Part shown: piece after piece, positions 17,583 through 26,825 of the stretch
Numbering within the stretch: position 1 is the first letter of the stretch
Layout of the letters: each line of letters starts with the position of its first letter
Source of the DNA: an uncultured Pontibacter sp.
GTDB taxonomy: Bacteria > Bacteroidota > Bacteroidia > Cytophagales > Hymenobacteraceae
Assembly: GCF_947492645.1 (NCBI RefSeq)
Contig: NZ_CANLMZ010000007.1
Span: 1-64,000, forward strand
Direction of reading: 5' to 3'
Length of the DNA stretch: 64,000 nt
Notes under the pieces: model-generated
Database searches by the model: none
What the model saw: only the letters and a program-made list of their open reading frames with translations
What the model was told of the DNA's origin: nothing
Position numbers and translations under genes: made by a program

Positions 17583-18635
17583 CTACTTCAACAATACCTT
17601 TATCATCTGCGGGTCATTTTGCAACGTGCGGAGGTTTTGCTTTAACTGCTCCAGTTCACGGTGAAGGTCTTCTTTGGCAGATTTAAATTTCTGGTCCATT
17701 TGCTTGGCTGTGCCGCAAAAGCGGGTGTAAAAGCCTGAGTCGGGTTCGGTTGCTAACGTATGGAGCGTTGCTTTTAGCTCATCTACCTGGTCGGTCAGTA
17801 TTTTGATGTAGTGCTGCAGTTGCTCATCAGGTAGTGCTTCCAGGGGTTGGCCTTGTTCCTGCATAAACTCCATCTGCAGGCGCAGCAGCTCAAAGAAATC
17901 GTCGTGGTGGTAGGCGTGGGTTACGCGTTTCATGGCTTCATCTTTCCAGGCGCGTTTAGTCTCGTCCTGCTCTTTGTCGGGGTGCAGTTGTTTGGCCAGT
18001 TCGGTGTACACGCGGCGGCTGGCTTTGCTGATGTTGCTGAGCTCGGCCTTTGCCTGGGCCTCCTTGGCTAATTGCGCTTTTGTTTTGCGGCTTTTCTGTC
18101 GGTTCTGTTTTTCCTGTTCCCGGCGCTCCATCTCCCGGTCCAGTTCGGCCTGTATCCGCTCATAATCATCCAGCTCATCTTCTATACTTGGCTCCTCGTC
18201 AAGTATGGTTTTTCCCTCATCTTCAGCAGCAAAAGCGGTGCGCTCAGCATAAGTTAGTTCGGCATACTTGTCGTGTAGCTCAAGCATATCCTTGCGTTCA
18301 TAATTCGAGATCAGGTCAAAGGTGATGTTCTCGATAAGTATGGCCAGCTTCTCTTTTTCCCGAAAACTGAAGAGTGGGAGTGCGTATGCCTCATCCAGCA
18401 ATCGGGCCAGCTCCACGCGTTTCTCCAGCTGCTGTTGTATAATGGGGCGTAACTCCTTCTCAATGCGCCTTTGGGCCAGGTTTATACTTTGGCGCCTGGT
18501 GTCAAGTTCCTGCTTCAGTTGCTCTATCTGCTCCGTTTTATGGTTAAACTCCTGCTGTAGCGTGCTTAGTTTTTGGTTGTCTGGAGTGGTGATCTGTGGC
18601 GTGATATTAGGGACAAGTTTGTTAGAGCCGTGCAT
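17583..18635 (-). CDS. Coiled-coil protein with internal J-domain-like HPD motif
   Basis: The 350-residue soluble protein is mostly charged helix: heptad-like segments at about 20-75, 155-200 and 280-345. Between them is YTELAKQLHPDKEQDE (210-225) followed by KRVTHAYHHDDFFELLRLQ, which matches helix II, the HPD loop (218-220) and helix III of a J-domain, so it may stimulate a DnaK-type ATPase. It lacks the Gly/Phe and zinc regions of DnaJ. The client is unknown. The stop lies about 100 bp from the REP-like cluster; the start is an ATG 51 bp downstream of the ABC exporter's 3' end, so the two may share a transcript. Confidence 0.75.
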   Translation of the reverse strand: MHGSNKLVPNITPQITTPDNQKLSTLQQEFNHKTEQIEQLKQELDTRRQSINLAQRRIEKELRPIIQQQLEKRVELARLLDEAYALPLFSFREKEKLAILIENITFDLISNYERKDMLELHDKYAELTYAERTAFAAEDEGKTILDEEPSIEDELDDYERIQAELDREMERREQEKQNRQKSRKTKAQLAKEAQAKAELSNISKASRRVYTELAKQLHPDKEQDETKRAWKDEAMKRVTHAYHHDDFFELLRLQMEFMQEQGQPLEALPDEQLQHYIKILTDQVDELKATLHTLATEPDSGFYTRFCGTAKQMDQKFKSAKEDLHRELEQLKQNLRTLQNDPQMIKVLLK

Positions 18636-18686
18636 GTAATGTCAGAAGTATAAAACGTTACCAGTATAAGAATGCAAAGGTACAGA

Positions 18687-20444
18687 TTACCTGATCAACT
18701 CCGTCTTTCGTTCCCCGATCTGCTGGCGCCACATGGCATAGTATAAACCTTTTTGCGCTACTAACGCTGCATGGTTGCCTTGTTCCACAATTTTGCCGCG
18801 CTCCAGCACGTAAATGGTGTCGGCGTGCATAATGGTGCTAAGGCGGTGGGCAATAAGTATGGTTATTTGTTCGCGTAGAGTAGAAATCTGCCGAACGGTT
18901 GCGGTAATGTCTTCTTCTGTCAGAGAGTCCAGGGCAGAGGTGGCCTCATCGAAAATGAGCAGGCGCGGGTTGCGAATAAGGGCACGAGCAATAGAGAGGC
19001 GCTGCTTTTCGCCACCCGACATTTTAAGGCCGCCTTCACCAATCTGGGTATGAATGCCTTTTTCGGAACGGGCAAGTATATTTGTGCACGATGCTTTCTG
19101 CATGGCAGCGTATACTTCTTCATCGGTAGCGTCGGGCTTTACGTACTGCAGGTTCTCTTTTATAGTGCCTGAGAAAAGGTTGGTTTCCTGCGTTACAAAA
19201 CCTAGCTGCCGCCTTGCCTCATTCAGCCATATCTCTTTTACAGGCGTGTTGTTAAAGTATATTTCGCCGCTTGCTGGCACGTATAGGCCCACCAGCAATT
19301 TTACCAGCGTAGATTTACCTGAACCCGAAGGTCCCACAAAGGCAATGGTGTTGCCGGTGTTGGCTTCAAAAGAGATCCCGTCTACGGAGTTCTGAGGGGC
19401 ACCCTTGTGGCGGAAAACAACGTTTTGGAATCGGAGCTGCTGCAGCGGGCCAACATCTATCGCCGACTCGGGCCGGGTTTCTACAGGCTTGTTCATCAAC
19501 TCATCAAAGTTATGCAACGATGCCTCTGCTTCGCGGTATGTAAGTATGATGGTGCCCATATCCTGCAGCGGCCCGAAGATGCTGACAGAGATAAATTGCA
19601 TCGAAATAAGCTCGCCGGTTGTAAGCACATCCCTGAATATAAGCCAAAGCAGCGTGAAAAGTATGGATTGCTTGAGCAGGTTTAGTGCCGTGCTCTGCAG
19701 AAAAGACAAAGTGCGCACACGCTTTACTTTTTCCATTTCCAGCTCAAAAATACGTTCGGTGTGCTCGCGCAGACGGCGTATTTCAGGGTAGGTAAGGCCA
19801 AGGCTTTTTACCAGCTCAATGTTGCGCAACGATTCTGTTATCACCCCAGACATTTTATTTGTAGCCCTGTTGATGGAGCGCTGCATGGTCTTTATTTTGG
19901 CGCTAAGCAAGCTGGTGAGGCCGCCCAGCACTACCATGCCAATAACAAATATCGGAACCAGGGCCCAATGCTTGGTAATGGCATACCACACCAAAAAGCC
20001 AACGCCAACCAGCGAAGAAAACATGATGTTGATGAACGCATTGATAAAGCGTTCGGTGTCGCGGCGCACCCGCTGAAGTATAGAAAGTGTTTCGCCGCTG
20101 TTCTGGTCAGCATATTCCTGGTACGAAAGCTTTAAGGTTTGTTTCAGGCCATCGTTAAAAATCTGTACTCCAAATTTTTGCACCACCAGGTTCGTAAAAT
20201 ACTCTTGAAATGCCTTTGCCAGCCGCGAAAGCAGCGCTACCACCACCGCCAGCAGCATAAGCCATAGTGCGCCTTTTACACGTTCCTCGCTAGACATAGT
20301 AAAGGGAGGCGTGGCATACTTATCAATAATATTTCCGAAGATGATGGGGTCTACGAGGGCCAGCACCTGGCTTACGCCAGCCAGTAGCAACGATAGTATA
20401 ACCAAGCCGCGGTGGGGCTGCAGGTAGTTCCAGAGTACGCGCAT
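18687..20444 (-). CDS. ABC exporter, fused permease/ATPase half-transporter
   Basis: The 585-residue protein has an N-terminal type IV ABC exporter membrane domain of about six helices (1-310) and a nucleotide-binding domain with Walker A GPSGSGKST, Q-loop VTQETNLF, signature MSGGEKQ, Walker B LLIFDEATSALD and the His switch IAHRLST. This is the MsbA/LmrA-like half-transporter architecture, and it would act as a homodimer exporting lipid, peptide or drug; the substrate cannot be read from sequence. The gluQRS gene ends 27 bp upstream of its start, so they are probably co-transcribed. Confidence 0.93.
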   Translation of the reverse strand: MRVLWNYLQPHRGLVILSLLLAGVSQVLALVDPIIFGNIIDKYATPPFTMSSEERVKGALWLMLLAVVVALLSRLAKAFQEYFTNLVVQKFGVQIFNDGLKQTLKLSYQEYADQNSGETLSILQRVRRDTERFINAFINIMFSSLVGVGFLVWYAITKHWALVPIFVIGMVVLGGLTSLLSAKIKTMQRSINRATNKMSGVITESLRNIELVKSLGLTYPEIRRLREHTERIFELEMEKVKRVRTLSFLQSTALNLLKQSILFTLLWLIFRDVLTTGELISMQFISVSIFGPLQDMGTIILTYREAEASLHNFDELMNKPVETRPESAIDVGPLQQLRFQNVVFRHKGAPQNSVDGISFEANTGNTIAFVGPSGSGKSTLVKLLVGLYVPASGEIYFNNTPVKEIWLNEARRQLGFVTQETNLFSGTIKENLQYVKPDATDEEVYAAMQKASCTNILARSEKGIHTQIGEGGLKMSGGEKQRLSIARALIRNPRLLIFDEATSALDSLTEEDITATVRQISTLREQITILIAHRLSTIMHADTIYVLERGKIVEQGNHAALVAQKGLYYAMWRQQIGERKTELIR

Positions 20445-20471
20445 GCGTGTTTTAATTTGTAAGGCTTATAC

Positions 20472-21443
20472 TTACGGGTGCACAGGGTGAGGGTATACGT
20501 TATCCCTCTTTATTGCTGGCGGCAGCTGTAGTGGCAGGTCTTGTAGCGTAAACCTATCCAGGAATTCTTGCGCAGTAGTGATGCCGGCATCTTTCCAGCC
20601 TAGAATGCGCGCTAGTTTAATCCACAGCGCCTCCTGTGTAAGCCCGGCCTTTCGCATTTCAGATACTGAGAGGGCATCATCAGACTTGGATAGCTTACTG
20701 CCGCTTGTGGTGCACAAAACAGGGTGGTGCACAAACTGAGTTTTCGCAAAGGATGCAGCCCCGGTTTGTGTCGCTAAAAACAGCTGGGCAGCTGTTGATT
20801 GTAAAAGATCCTGGCCACGCACAATTAAGTTGATGCCCATGCTTATGTCATCGGAGAGGGAAGCAATCTGGTAAGCAAGTATACCATCTTTTCTGCGCAC
20901 AATAAAATCAGGCATTACCTGGTCGAGCTTTATGGTGCAGTTGCCAAGTATACTGTCTTTAAGTGTGACGGAAGTATTAAACGGGACACGGGCTCTCCAG
21001 GCCGCACCAGCAGTATGTAGTGCTAACTGTTTTTCCCGGCAGGTAAAGGGATATAAACTTTGGGGAGAAGCAGCTGCAATCTGGCTGCGGGAGCAGGGGC
21101 AGGCATACACCATATTCTGTTGCACCAGTTTATCAAGCAAAGCCCGGTAAGCAGGCAGGCGCAGGTGCTGCGAATAGTGTTGCTCAAAGTCTTTTGCGTT
21201 GCGTGGCCCCTCATCATAGTCAATCCCCATAAAATCGAGGGTATCAAAAATATCCTGCAGGTACTCCGGCCGGAAACGTACATTGTCCAGGTCGTCGATG
21301 CGGAGGGCAAGTATGCCCTGGCGTTTGCGTACCAGCGCCCAGGTGATGGCAAACGACAGCACATTGCCCAAATGCAGGTAGCCGCTGGGGGTAGGGGCAA
21401 GCCGGGTTTTTAGCTTCGTTTCCGTTTGAGGTATTAGTTGCAC
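20472..21443 (-). CDS. gluQ: Glutamyl-queuosine tRNA(Asp) synthetase-like protein (GluQRS)
   Basis: The protein is a 323-residue paralogue of the GluRS catalytic core without the anticodon-binding domain. It has RLAPTPSGYLHLGN (HIGH motif as HLGN at 24-27), the zinc-site pattern Cys-x-Cys...Tyr...Cys in the CPCSRSQ/YPFTCR stretch, and the KMSKS motif as KLSKSDD. GluQRS attaches glutamate to queuosine at position 34 of tRNA-Asp. The start codon appears to be GTG at 21443, since no ATG precedes the HIGH motif in frame. It is followed closely by the ABC exporter gene, with no evident functional link. Confidence 0.88.
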   Translation of the reverse strand: MQLIPQTETKLKTRLAPTPSGYLHLGNVLSFAITWALVRKRQGILALRIDDLDNVRFRPEYLQDIFDTLDFMGIDYDEGPRNAKDFEQHYSQHLRLPAYRALLDKLVQQNMVYACPCSRSQIAAASPQSLYPFTCREKQLALHTAGAAWRARVPFNTSVTLKDSILGNCTIKLDQVMPDFIVRRKDGILAYQIASLSDDISMGINLIVRGQDLLQSTAAQLFLATQTGAASFAKTQFVHHPVLCTTSGSKLSKSDDALSVSEMRKAGLTQEALWIKLARILGWKDAGITTAQEFLDRFTLQDLPLQLPPAIKRDNVYPHPVHP

Positions 21444-21570
21444 GACCGGAGTTTTGTTTCTGGTTGGCTTTAGCCGGCAAAGTTTGGCTTAAGCTTAAGT
21501 GTATACTAATATACCGTTTTTGTGGTTCTTTGTATAAGTGATATGCAAGCGGGAAACGTTTATCTTTAGG

Positions 21571-22227
21571 TTATAGTGCGGCCAGTATTTTGTCTTTTTG
21601 TACTTTGTAATCCTCTTCTGTAATAAGCCCGTTATCTTTTAGCTTACCTATTTTTTCGAGTTTAGCTATATAGTCGTCTGCATCGTATGTTATCCTGCTC
21701 GAAATCGATAGATCAGAAAGCTCCTCCTGCCGGCCAGCTAATTTTCGGAGCTTAAATGCCATAAAAGCTGTAGTACTTAATAGTGCAAGGATAATTATGA
21801 AAGATATATTGTTGTAGCTGCTCTGGCTGGCAGTTTCTGAGAGGCTGTCATTGTACAACTCTGTTGTAGTAGCCAACTGGGTCTCCAGGTTGCCGACTTT
21901 AGTTTTGTAAGATGCAATCTGGTCCTGAGATGCTTCCAGTTCTGCCCTTAAACCTTTTTGCGTGTTCACATTTAAGGTTCTAACCTCCTCCATTATTTCA
22001 TTGTCTTTATCGATAATGCTTTTCTGTACCTGAATGATGTTGGAGAGGTCTTTATTGGATTTGCCACCGAAGAATGCGTTATTCTGGCCGTTATAGTATT
22101 CCCAATCCTCATAAAGTTTAGCGCGTTCCTGCATAAGCCGTGATAAACGCTGTGCTGAAGCAGATAATGGCGCCAATAAAATAATGGCAAGTAGGGAAGT
22201 ATAAAATGGTGTAAAAAGTTTTTTCAT
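21571..22227 (-). CDS. Envelope protein: signal peptide, coiled coil, TM helix and SHOCT-like tail
   Basis: This 218-residue protein has a signal peptide (to about residue 25, ASA-QR), a periplasmic helical region with coiled-coil character (about 60-140), one transmembrane segment (NISFIIILALLSTTAFMAF, about 144-162) and a cytoplasmic end. The last ~35 residues (DDYIAKLEKIGKLKDNGLITEEDYKVQKDKIL, cut here into its parts IAKLEKIGKLKDNG and LITEEDYKVQKDKIL) match the SHOCT oligomerisation motif. Function is unknown. It stands alone between gluQRS and the PepSY-like gene, all on the minus strand but widely spaced. Confidence 0.75.
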   Translation of the reverse strand: MKKLFTPFYTSLLAIILLAPLSASAQRLSRLMQERAKLYEDWEYYNGQNNAFFGGKSNKDLSNIIQVQKSIIDKDNEIMEEVRTLNVNTQKGLRAELEASQDQIASYKTKVGNLETQLATTTELYNDSLSETASQSSYNNISFIIILALLSTTAFMAFKLRKLAGRQEELSDLSISSRITYDADDYIAKLEKIGKLKDNGLITEEDYKVQKDKILAAL

Positions 22228-22403
22228 AAATTAAAAGGATAGAACCAGCTGCAATATTAGTATATTTTAATGTATTAAAAATGCATATCTGTAGATGCTG
22301 AGAGGGAAGATTTCTACCTTTATTTTATTAGCTGAATTATAGTGTTTTTGCCTCATTATACTAGTAACCTTAAGCTTTCATCTGTGGCAACCCCAGGTAA
22401 AAT

Positions 22404-22438
22404 AAAATGCCTGCAACTGTAGTGGTTGCAGGCATTTT
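22404..22438 (-). terminator. Intrinsic terminator after the PepSY-like gene
   Basis: The arms AAAATGCCTGCAAC (22404-22417) and GTTGCAGGCATTTT (22425-22438) pair perfectly around a 7-nt loop. On the minus strand the stem runs into TTTTATTTTA. Confidence 0.88.
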
Positions 22439-22462
22439 GTACATACAGGTTTAGGCTGGCGC

Positions 22463-22912
22463 TTAGTCCCAGTATGTTGGTTCGGTTACTTCATTGCCAT
22501 CCGAAGAGAAAACAAGATGGCGGTCGTTGCCTTTCTCGTCAAGCTCTACCTGGTAATAGCTTTTGCCGTCGCGCTCTACTACTTCTATGTCATCCAGGCG
22601 CATGCCTTTGTACTTTTGTGCTATGGCATTATTTATCGTCTGCGGAAGGTCTTTTTTGTCAATGTCGCGTTTGGCCATTACAATTTTACCGGATGGATCA
22701 AGTATAACGGTGTGGTCTACTTTGTTTACATCAAAGTCAGCTTCGTAGTTGGATCCGCTTTTTTCCCAGTCCAGGTCTGTGGCGTTGGCATATTTCTGAG
22801 CCAAGGCAGTTTTTACAGCCTGCGGTACATCCTTCTCTGCTAAATCCTGAGCATTTACTGCCCAAAAAGCTCCACTACCCATCAATGCAAATGCAATTAT
22901 TGCTGCTTTCAT
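22463..22912 (-). CDS. Periplasmic PepSY-like domain protein
   Basis: This 149-residue protein has a signal peptide (cleavage near NAQ, residue 21) and two tandem PepSY-like units, starting at DVPQAVKTALAQKY and DLPQTINNAIAQKY. Each runs into strands such as NYEADFDVNKVDHTVILD and KSYYQVELDEKGND. Small Bacteroidota proteins of this type are secreted and often annotated as putative beta-lactamase-inhibitor-like; their ligand is unknown. It is monocistronic, with a good terminator at its 3' end. Confidence 0.85.
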   Translation of the reverse strand: MKAAIIAFALMGSGAFWAVNAQDLAEKDVPQAVKTALAQKYANATDLDWEKSGSNYEADFDVNKVDHTVILDPSGKIVMAKRDIDKKDLPQTINNAIAQKYKGMRLDDIEVVERDGKSYYQVELDEKGNDRHLVFSSDGNEVTEPTYWD

Positions 22913-23027
22913 ACTTATCTGATTTAGAATTTAATAAATTAATTACAATACAAATCTAAAACGCTAATCTGAAGGAAATCTGTGATTTTAAATGCTTTAG
23001 TGAAAATCAGGAATGTACTATTAGGTT

Positions 23028-24380
23028 TTATTTTCCATTTTCAGGGGTGAATCTTGCCGCTACAGGCACGCCATCAGGGTCTATAAACTGCACCTGTTGC
23101 CTTGGGTAAACTGGGATGATCTTGTGAAGATATACGGGTTTGTTTAGTTCTTGGGTAATACGCAGCGTTAATTCACTTTTCCACTTGCGCCGTTCCCGTG
23201 CCCCAACCAGGTACCGTATCGTAACATTGGTCCAGGAATCTTCCAACGATATAAAGACCTGCGGCTTATCAGCTATATTATCTCCCAGGCCGGCGCGCTT
23301 TAGCAGTTTGGAGTACTGCCTGGCAGGTGTTACCATGTAATTGCCTAATAATGCTTCGGCCACGTTACCCAGCACCTGCATGGCCAGGGCAATATCTGAC
23401 TCGTTTGCGACGGCCACGGCCAGCTCGTCCCAAACATAGGCGAAGTCGCGTGTTAAATTGATAACAGTACCAGTAAGAATCTCATTGTTAGGGAAGGTTA
23501 CCAGCCGGCCCGTTGGCTGCTCTGCATACACAAAACCTGGCTGGTAAGGTGCGCCAATCTCCCAAACTGTTGTTGTCAGGAAATCAATGCGGTACACATC
23601 TCCAAACACATCGCCTACCCGTATGCGGTCTCCTACACGATAATACCCTTGAAAAGAATTCAGCAGCCAGCCGGTAAAACTCTCTATCGGCGTTTGCAGC
23701 GACCACGACAAGGCCAAGCCAATTAACCCCAGCGAGCCAACCAAAGCACGAATGTCGCCGGCCACCACGCTAATAGCCACGCCTATAGCAAGCAGCCATA
23801 CGGCAATAGATGTTAAGGAAATAATAGCATTGGAACTGTGCCAGCGGCCAAGCACCCTTTGCAGCACAACCTTAAGTATTTTAATTAAAAGCCAGGCCAG
23901 CAACAGCGTGCCCAAAGCGATCAGCATTTTGGGCAGGTTGTACAGAAAGCTACTCCAGAGGCTTTGCAGCGAACCTATTGCCTCGCCTGCGGCCTCTTTG
24001 CTTGCGGCAACAGCAGAGGCAGTATCGGCAGTAACGGTATCCGGTAGGGTTGTGCCGGCTGTTGCTGTGTCCTGTGCTTCGGTTTGCTGCAGCGTATCGT
24101 CTTGCGCCAGAATAGCATCGTTGGGGGCAAAAAGCAGCATAATAAAACTTGTTATGGCTACAGCCAGAACGGTTGCCTGCCTGAAGTTTTTAAGCCTTCC
24201 CTGCGCGTTTTTTACTGTGGCTGCTCCTGTAGCCTTTCGGCCTTTTACCCTGCGTAACTTTGTTGTATGCCTGAGCCCGCTTTTACGCACCGGTGTGCGG
24301 CTATATACTTTATCGCTCCTGCTACGTAACGGTTTTGGCCTGTTGCTTTGGTTTTTATTTTTTCTGTTAGTTGATGGCAT
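23028..24380 (-). CDS. Mechanosensitive channel, MscS family, with long basic N-terminal tail
   Basis: This is a small-conductance mechanosensitive channel that would open under membrane tension during hypo-osmotic shock. The 450-residue protein has a first hydrophobic segment at about 70-92, a second at about 153-170 and the MscS core with pore helix region LVGSLGLIGLALSW, followed by the beta domain (GDRIRVGDVFGDVYRI, VTFPNNEILTG). Residues 1-68 are exceptionally rich in Lys, Arg, Ser and Thr and have no counterpart in typical MscS. No internal Met offers an alternative start before the first helix. A Thr/Ala/Asp-rich linker (about 95-135) separates the first helix from the core. Confidence 0.92.
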   Translation of the reverse strand: MPSTNRKNKNQSNRPKPLRSRSDKVYSRTPVRKSGLRHTTKLRRVKGRKATGAATVKNAQGRLKNFRQATVLAVAITSFIMLLFAPNDAILAQDDTLQQTEAQDTATAGTTLPDTVTADTASAVAASKEAAGEAIGSLQSLWSSFLYNLPKMLIALGTLLLAWLLIKILKVVLQRVLGRWHSSNAIISLTSIAVWLLAIGVAISVVAGDIRALVGSLGLIGLALSWSLQTPIESFTGWLLNSFQGYYRVGDRIRVGDVFGDVYRIDFLTTTVWEIGAPYQPGFVYAEQPTGRLVTFPNNEILTGTVINLTRDFAYVWDELAVAVANESDIALAMQVLGNVAEALLGNYMVTPARQYSKLLKRAGLGDNIADKPQVFISLEDSWTNVTIRYLVGARERRKWKSELTLRITQELNKPVYLHKIIPVYPRQQVQFIDPDGVPVAARFTPENGK

Positions 24381-24623
24381 AATCTATAACACGGATAAAA
24401 TGGCAACTGGGGTTTGTGAACCGGTTAAGATTCTTTCTCAATAGTTTCCTCTATACGTAACTAGCTGGCAAGGCAAGTGCAACGCCATTTTGCCAGCCTG
24501 TGCAGCACATACTTAACAAGTGGCAGCAAGAGTTTTATACTATACGCTACCTTCGCTGCGTTATTCCGTAGTTATACTATTTGTATGTCAGATATTAAAA
24601 AATTATTAATCGAAACGAATACT

Positions 24624-25151
24624 ATGAAGAGCACAAGAAACCTTACAACGCTGGCCATGTTACTGGTGGCCTTATTCTTTACGGCAACCGCTTGGGCCCA
24701 GGATGCAAAACCAAAAGCAAGCCCTGCCGCTAACGCCACAGGTAAAATAGGAAACACGACAGTAACCGTAAACTACAGCAGCCCATCTGTAAAAGGACGT
24801 ACGGTGTGGGGCGAACTGGTGCCTTACGGAAAAGTATGGCGGTCCGGTGCCAACGAGGCCACTACGGTAACTTTTGATAAAGATGTGATGGTAGAAGGCA
24901 AGCCGCTAGCAGCCGGAACGTACAGCTTTTATACAATACCCGGCGAAGACAAATGGACTGTTATTTTGAACAAAACAACCAAACAATGGGGTACGCAGTA
25001 CGACGAGAAGCAGGATGCACTACGCGCAGAGGTAACGCCCCGCAAAGCAAAAAGTATGAACGAGCGCCTGAAATATGATGTAACCAAAGAAGGCCTGGTG
25101 CTTAGCTGGGAGAACATGGAAGTTCCCGTGAAAATTACAGCAAGCAAATAA
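24624..25151 (+). CDS. Secreted DUF2911 protein
   Basis: The ATG at 24624 opens a signal peptide (MKSTRNLTTLAMLLVALFF, cleavage after AWA near residue 26); the upstream in-frame extension is rejected. The 175-residue product is a DUF2911 protein: VTVNYSSPSVKGRTVWG, PYGKVWRSGANEATTVTF, AGTYSFYTIPGEDKWTVILNK. This family is common in Bacteroidota and is predicted to be periplasmic or surface exposed, with no known activity. A hairpin terminator follows within 25 bp. Confidence 0.9.
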   Translation: MKSTRNLTTLAMLLVALFFTATAWAQDAKPKASPAANATGKIGNTTVTVNYSSPSVKGRTVWGELVPYGKVWRSGANEATTVTFDKDVMVEGKPLAAGTYSFYTIPGEDKWTVILNKTTKQWGTQYDEKQDALRAEVTPRKAKSMNERLKYDVTKEGLVLSWENMEVPVKITASK

Positions 25152-25172
25152 AACAAAGTATAAATTACCATG

Positions 25173-25210
25173 AAAACGGCAGTTGCTACAAAGCGGCTGC
25201 CGTTTTTTTT
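25173..25210 (+). terminator. Intrinsic terminator after the DUF2911 gene
   Basis: The arms AAAACGGCAG (25173-25182) and CTGCCGTTTT (25197-25206) pair perfectly with a 14-nt loop and end in a run of eight T. Confidence 0.88.
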
Positions 25211-25296
25211 GTAGGCTAAAGGCTGGATTGTATATAAACTTTCCTATATTAGAAAATCCAACTTATAGAAGTGCACATCTCCTACTCTTGAAAAAC

Positions 25297-26688
25297 ATGC
25301 TTACAACATTTTCGCGCGCCCTTACCCAAACTGCCGCTGCCCTTTGGGATTTTCTTAAAAACCCAGCCGACGAGCCAGAAACTGATATAGGCCATGCAGG
25401 CAAACTGCGCGTGCTGCTACAGGTGCTGCTGATCGATATTTTGGTTTGTACTGTACTTGCCGGGCTTATTACCGGTTTAGAAAAGCTTAACTTGTATAGC
25501 AGCGACAATCACGCCGTTACGGAATTTATGAGAGAGCTGCCTGTTTGGGGCGTACTACTGGTAGGGGTGGCTTTTGTGCCGCTGGTAGAGGAGTTTATTT
25601 TCAGGTATGGCTTGCGGTTCAGGCGCGGTTTTATAGCTGGCCTGTTTGTGGTACTGGTGCTAATTGCAGGAATCGTGTTGTTCCAGTTTTTGCCGGTTCT
25701 TTGGGCGCTTGGTGCTTCGCTGGTGCTTGCCGCGCTGGTAATCTTATACTTTATTAATGCATATGCCTTGGGCAATTACCTGGAGCAAGTATGGCCAAAA
25801 GCTTACAGGGTGGTGTTTTATGGCGTAGCCATTGTATTTGGGCTAATTCATATTACCAACTTCGAGTACTCTACTGCCATACTTTTACTGGCTCCTTTGC
25901 TGGTGGCACCGCAGGTAATAGGAGGTTTGTTCATGGGCTATATGCGTGTAAAGTATGGCTTCTTTTGGGGATATTTTCTGCATGCGGCCCACAACTTGTT
26001 TTTTATAGGCCTAGGGCTTCTTTTTATGGGTAACCTGGAAGAAAAGCTAAACATCAGCAACGAACATTATACGCTAAAAGTAGAAGAACACCTGCGGATG
26101 GCCCCCAATACCTCCACGGTGCTATACGCCTCCACCGACTCCATCGCCTTTGTAAATAAGAAGCTGGATGAAGTGATCAGCAGCTTGCTGCAGCAGGAAC
26201 AGGTAGCTGTAACGTTTGGCAAAAGCGGGCACCTGAACAAAGTAATCAACCTGAGTTACAAAGGCCATCAAAAAGAGGGTGCAAATAACCCGGGGCAGAG
26301 CAGCAAAGTGATACTGCATGAACTAAAGAAACTTTACAACTTCGAGATCAGCACCTCTGAGTTTGAAAAGGAAGTATGGGACCTGGAGGTGAAAAACAAA
26401 AGTATACTTGCCAGCCATGCAGCACCCAAGCCAGGGCAACTTAAAATAGAAGTGTCGGAGAAAAGTATAGAGATGGAAAACGTGACGCTGGCGGATATGC
26501 TTAAATCTGTTGGCGAGACGTTTGCCGTAAGCCTCCACGACAAAACCGCAGATACAACCACGTACAACTTTACGCTTAGGAGGCATAATTTCCATGAGTT
26601 AAAAAAGGAGTTGAACGATATTTACGGTTTAACTGTGGCGCCAAGAACAATTCTGGCAGAGCAGGCCGTAGTAAGTTTCGGGAAGTAA
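25297..26688 (+). CDS. CPBP-family intramembrane protease with C-terminal soluble extension
   Basis: The ATG at 25297 is chosen because it directly precedes the conserved part; the TTG-type upstream extension adds unlikely sequence. The 463-residue protein has seven or so membrane helices bearing the CPBP (CAAX protease/bacteriocin-processing) motifs EEFIFRYGLR, FGLIHITN and HAAHNLFF, the expected glutamate/histidine metal site. After about residue 245 comes a soluble region of about 215 residues with VILHELKKLYNFEIS, VWDLEVKN, TYNFTLRR and IYGLTVAPR. That region resembles the TIGR03435/DUF3738 or STN-type domains found at the end of Bacteroidota envelope proteins. The topology and substrate are unknown. 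Confidence 0.85.
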   Translation: MLTTFSRALTQTAAALWDFLKNPADEPETDIGHAGKLRVLLQVLLIDILVCTVLAGLITGLEKLNLYSSDNHAVTEFMRELPVWGVLLVGVAFVPLVEEFIFRYGLRFRRGFIAGLFVVLVLIAGIVLFQFLPVLWALGASLVLAALVILYFINAYALGNYLEQVWPKAYRVVFYGVAIVFGLIHITNFEYSTAILLLAPLLVAPQVIGGLFMGYMRVKYGFFWGYFLHAAHNLFFIGLGLLFMGNLEEKLNISNEHYTLKVEEHLRMAPNTSTVLYASTDSIAFVNKKLDEVISSLLQQEQVAVTFGKSGHLNKVINLSYKGHQKEGANNPGQSSKVILHELKKLYNFEISTSEFEKEVWDLEVKNKSILASHAAPKPGQLKIEVSEKSIEMENVTLADMLKSVGETFAVSLHDKTADTTTYNFTLRRHNFHELKKELNDIYGLTVAPRTILAEQAVVSFGK

Positions 26689-26825
26689 AACCCGCCAAAG
26701 TTTTAGAAAGCTATCCGACCAAATGACCTTGCCTGGAGGAGCAAAATCTTTTAGGTTGTTCGGCTTTGAGTATTGCTTATACGGCTCAGTTGTAGTAACT
26801 TAAATAACCATACTGCCCCAAAACT

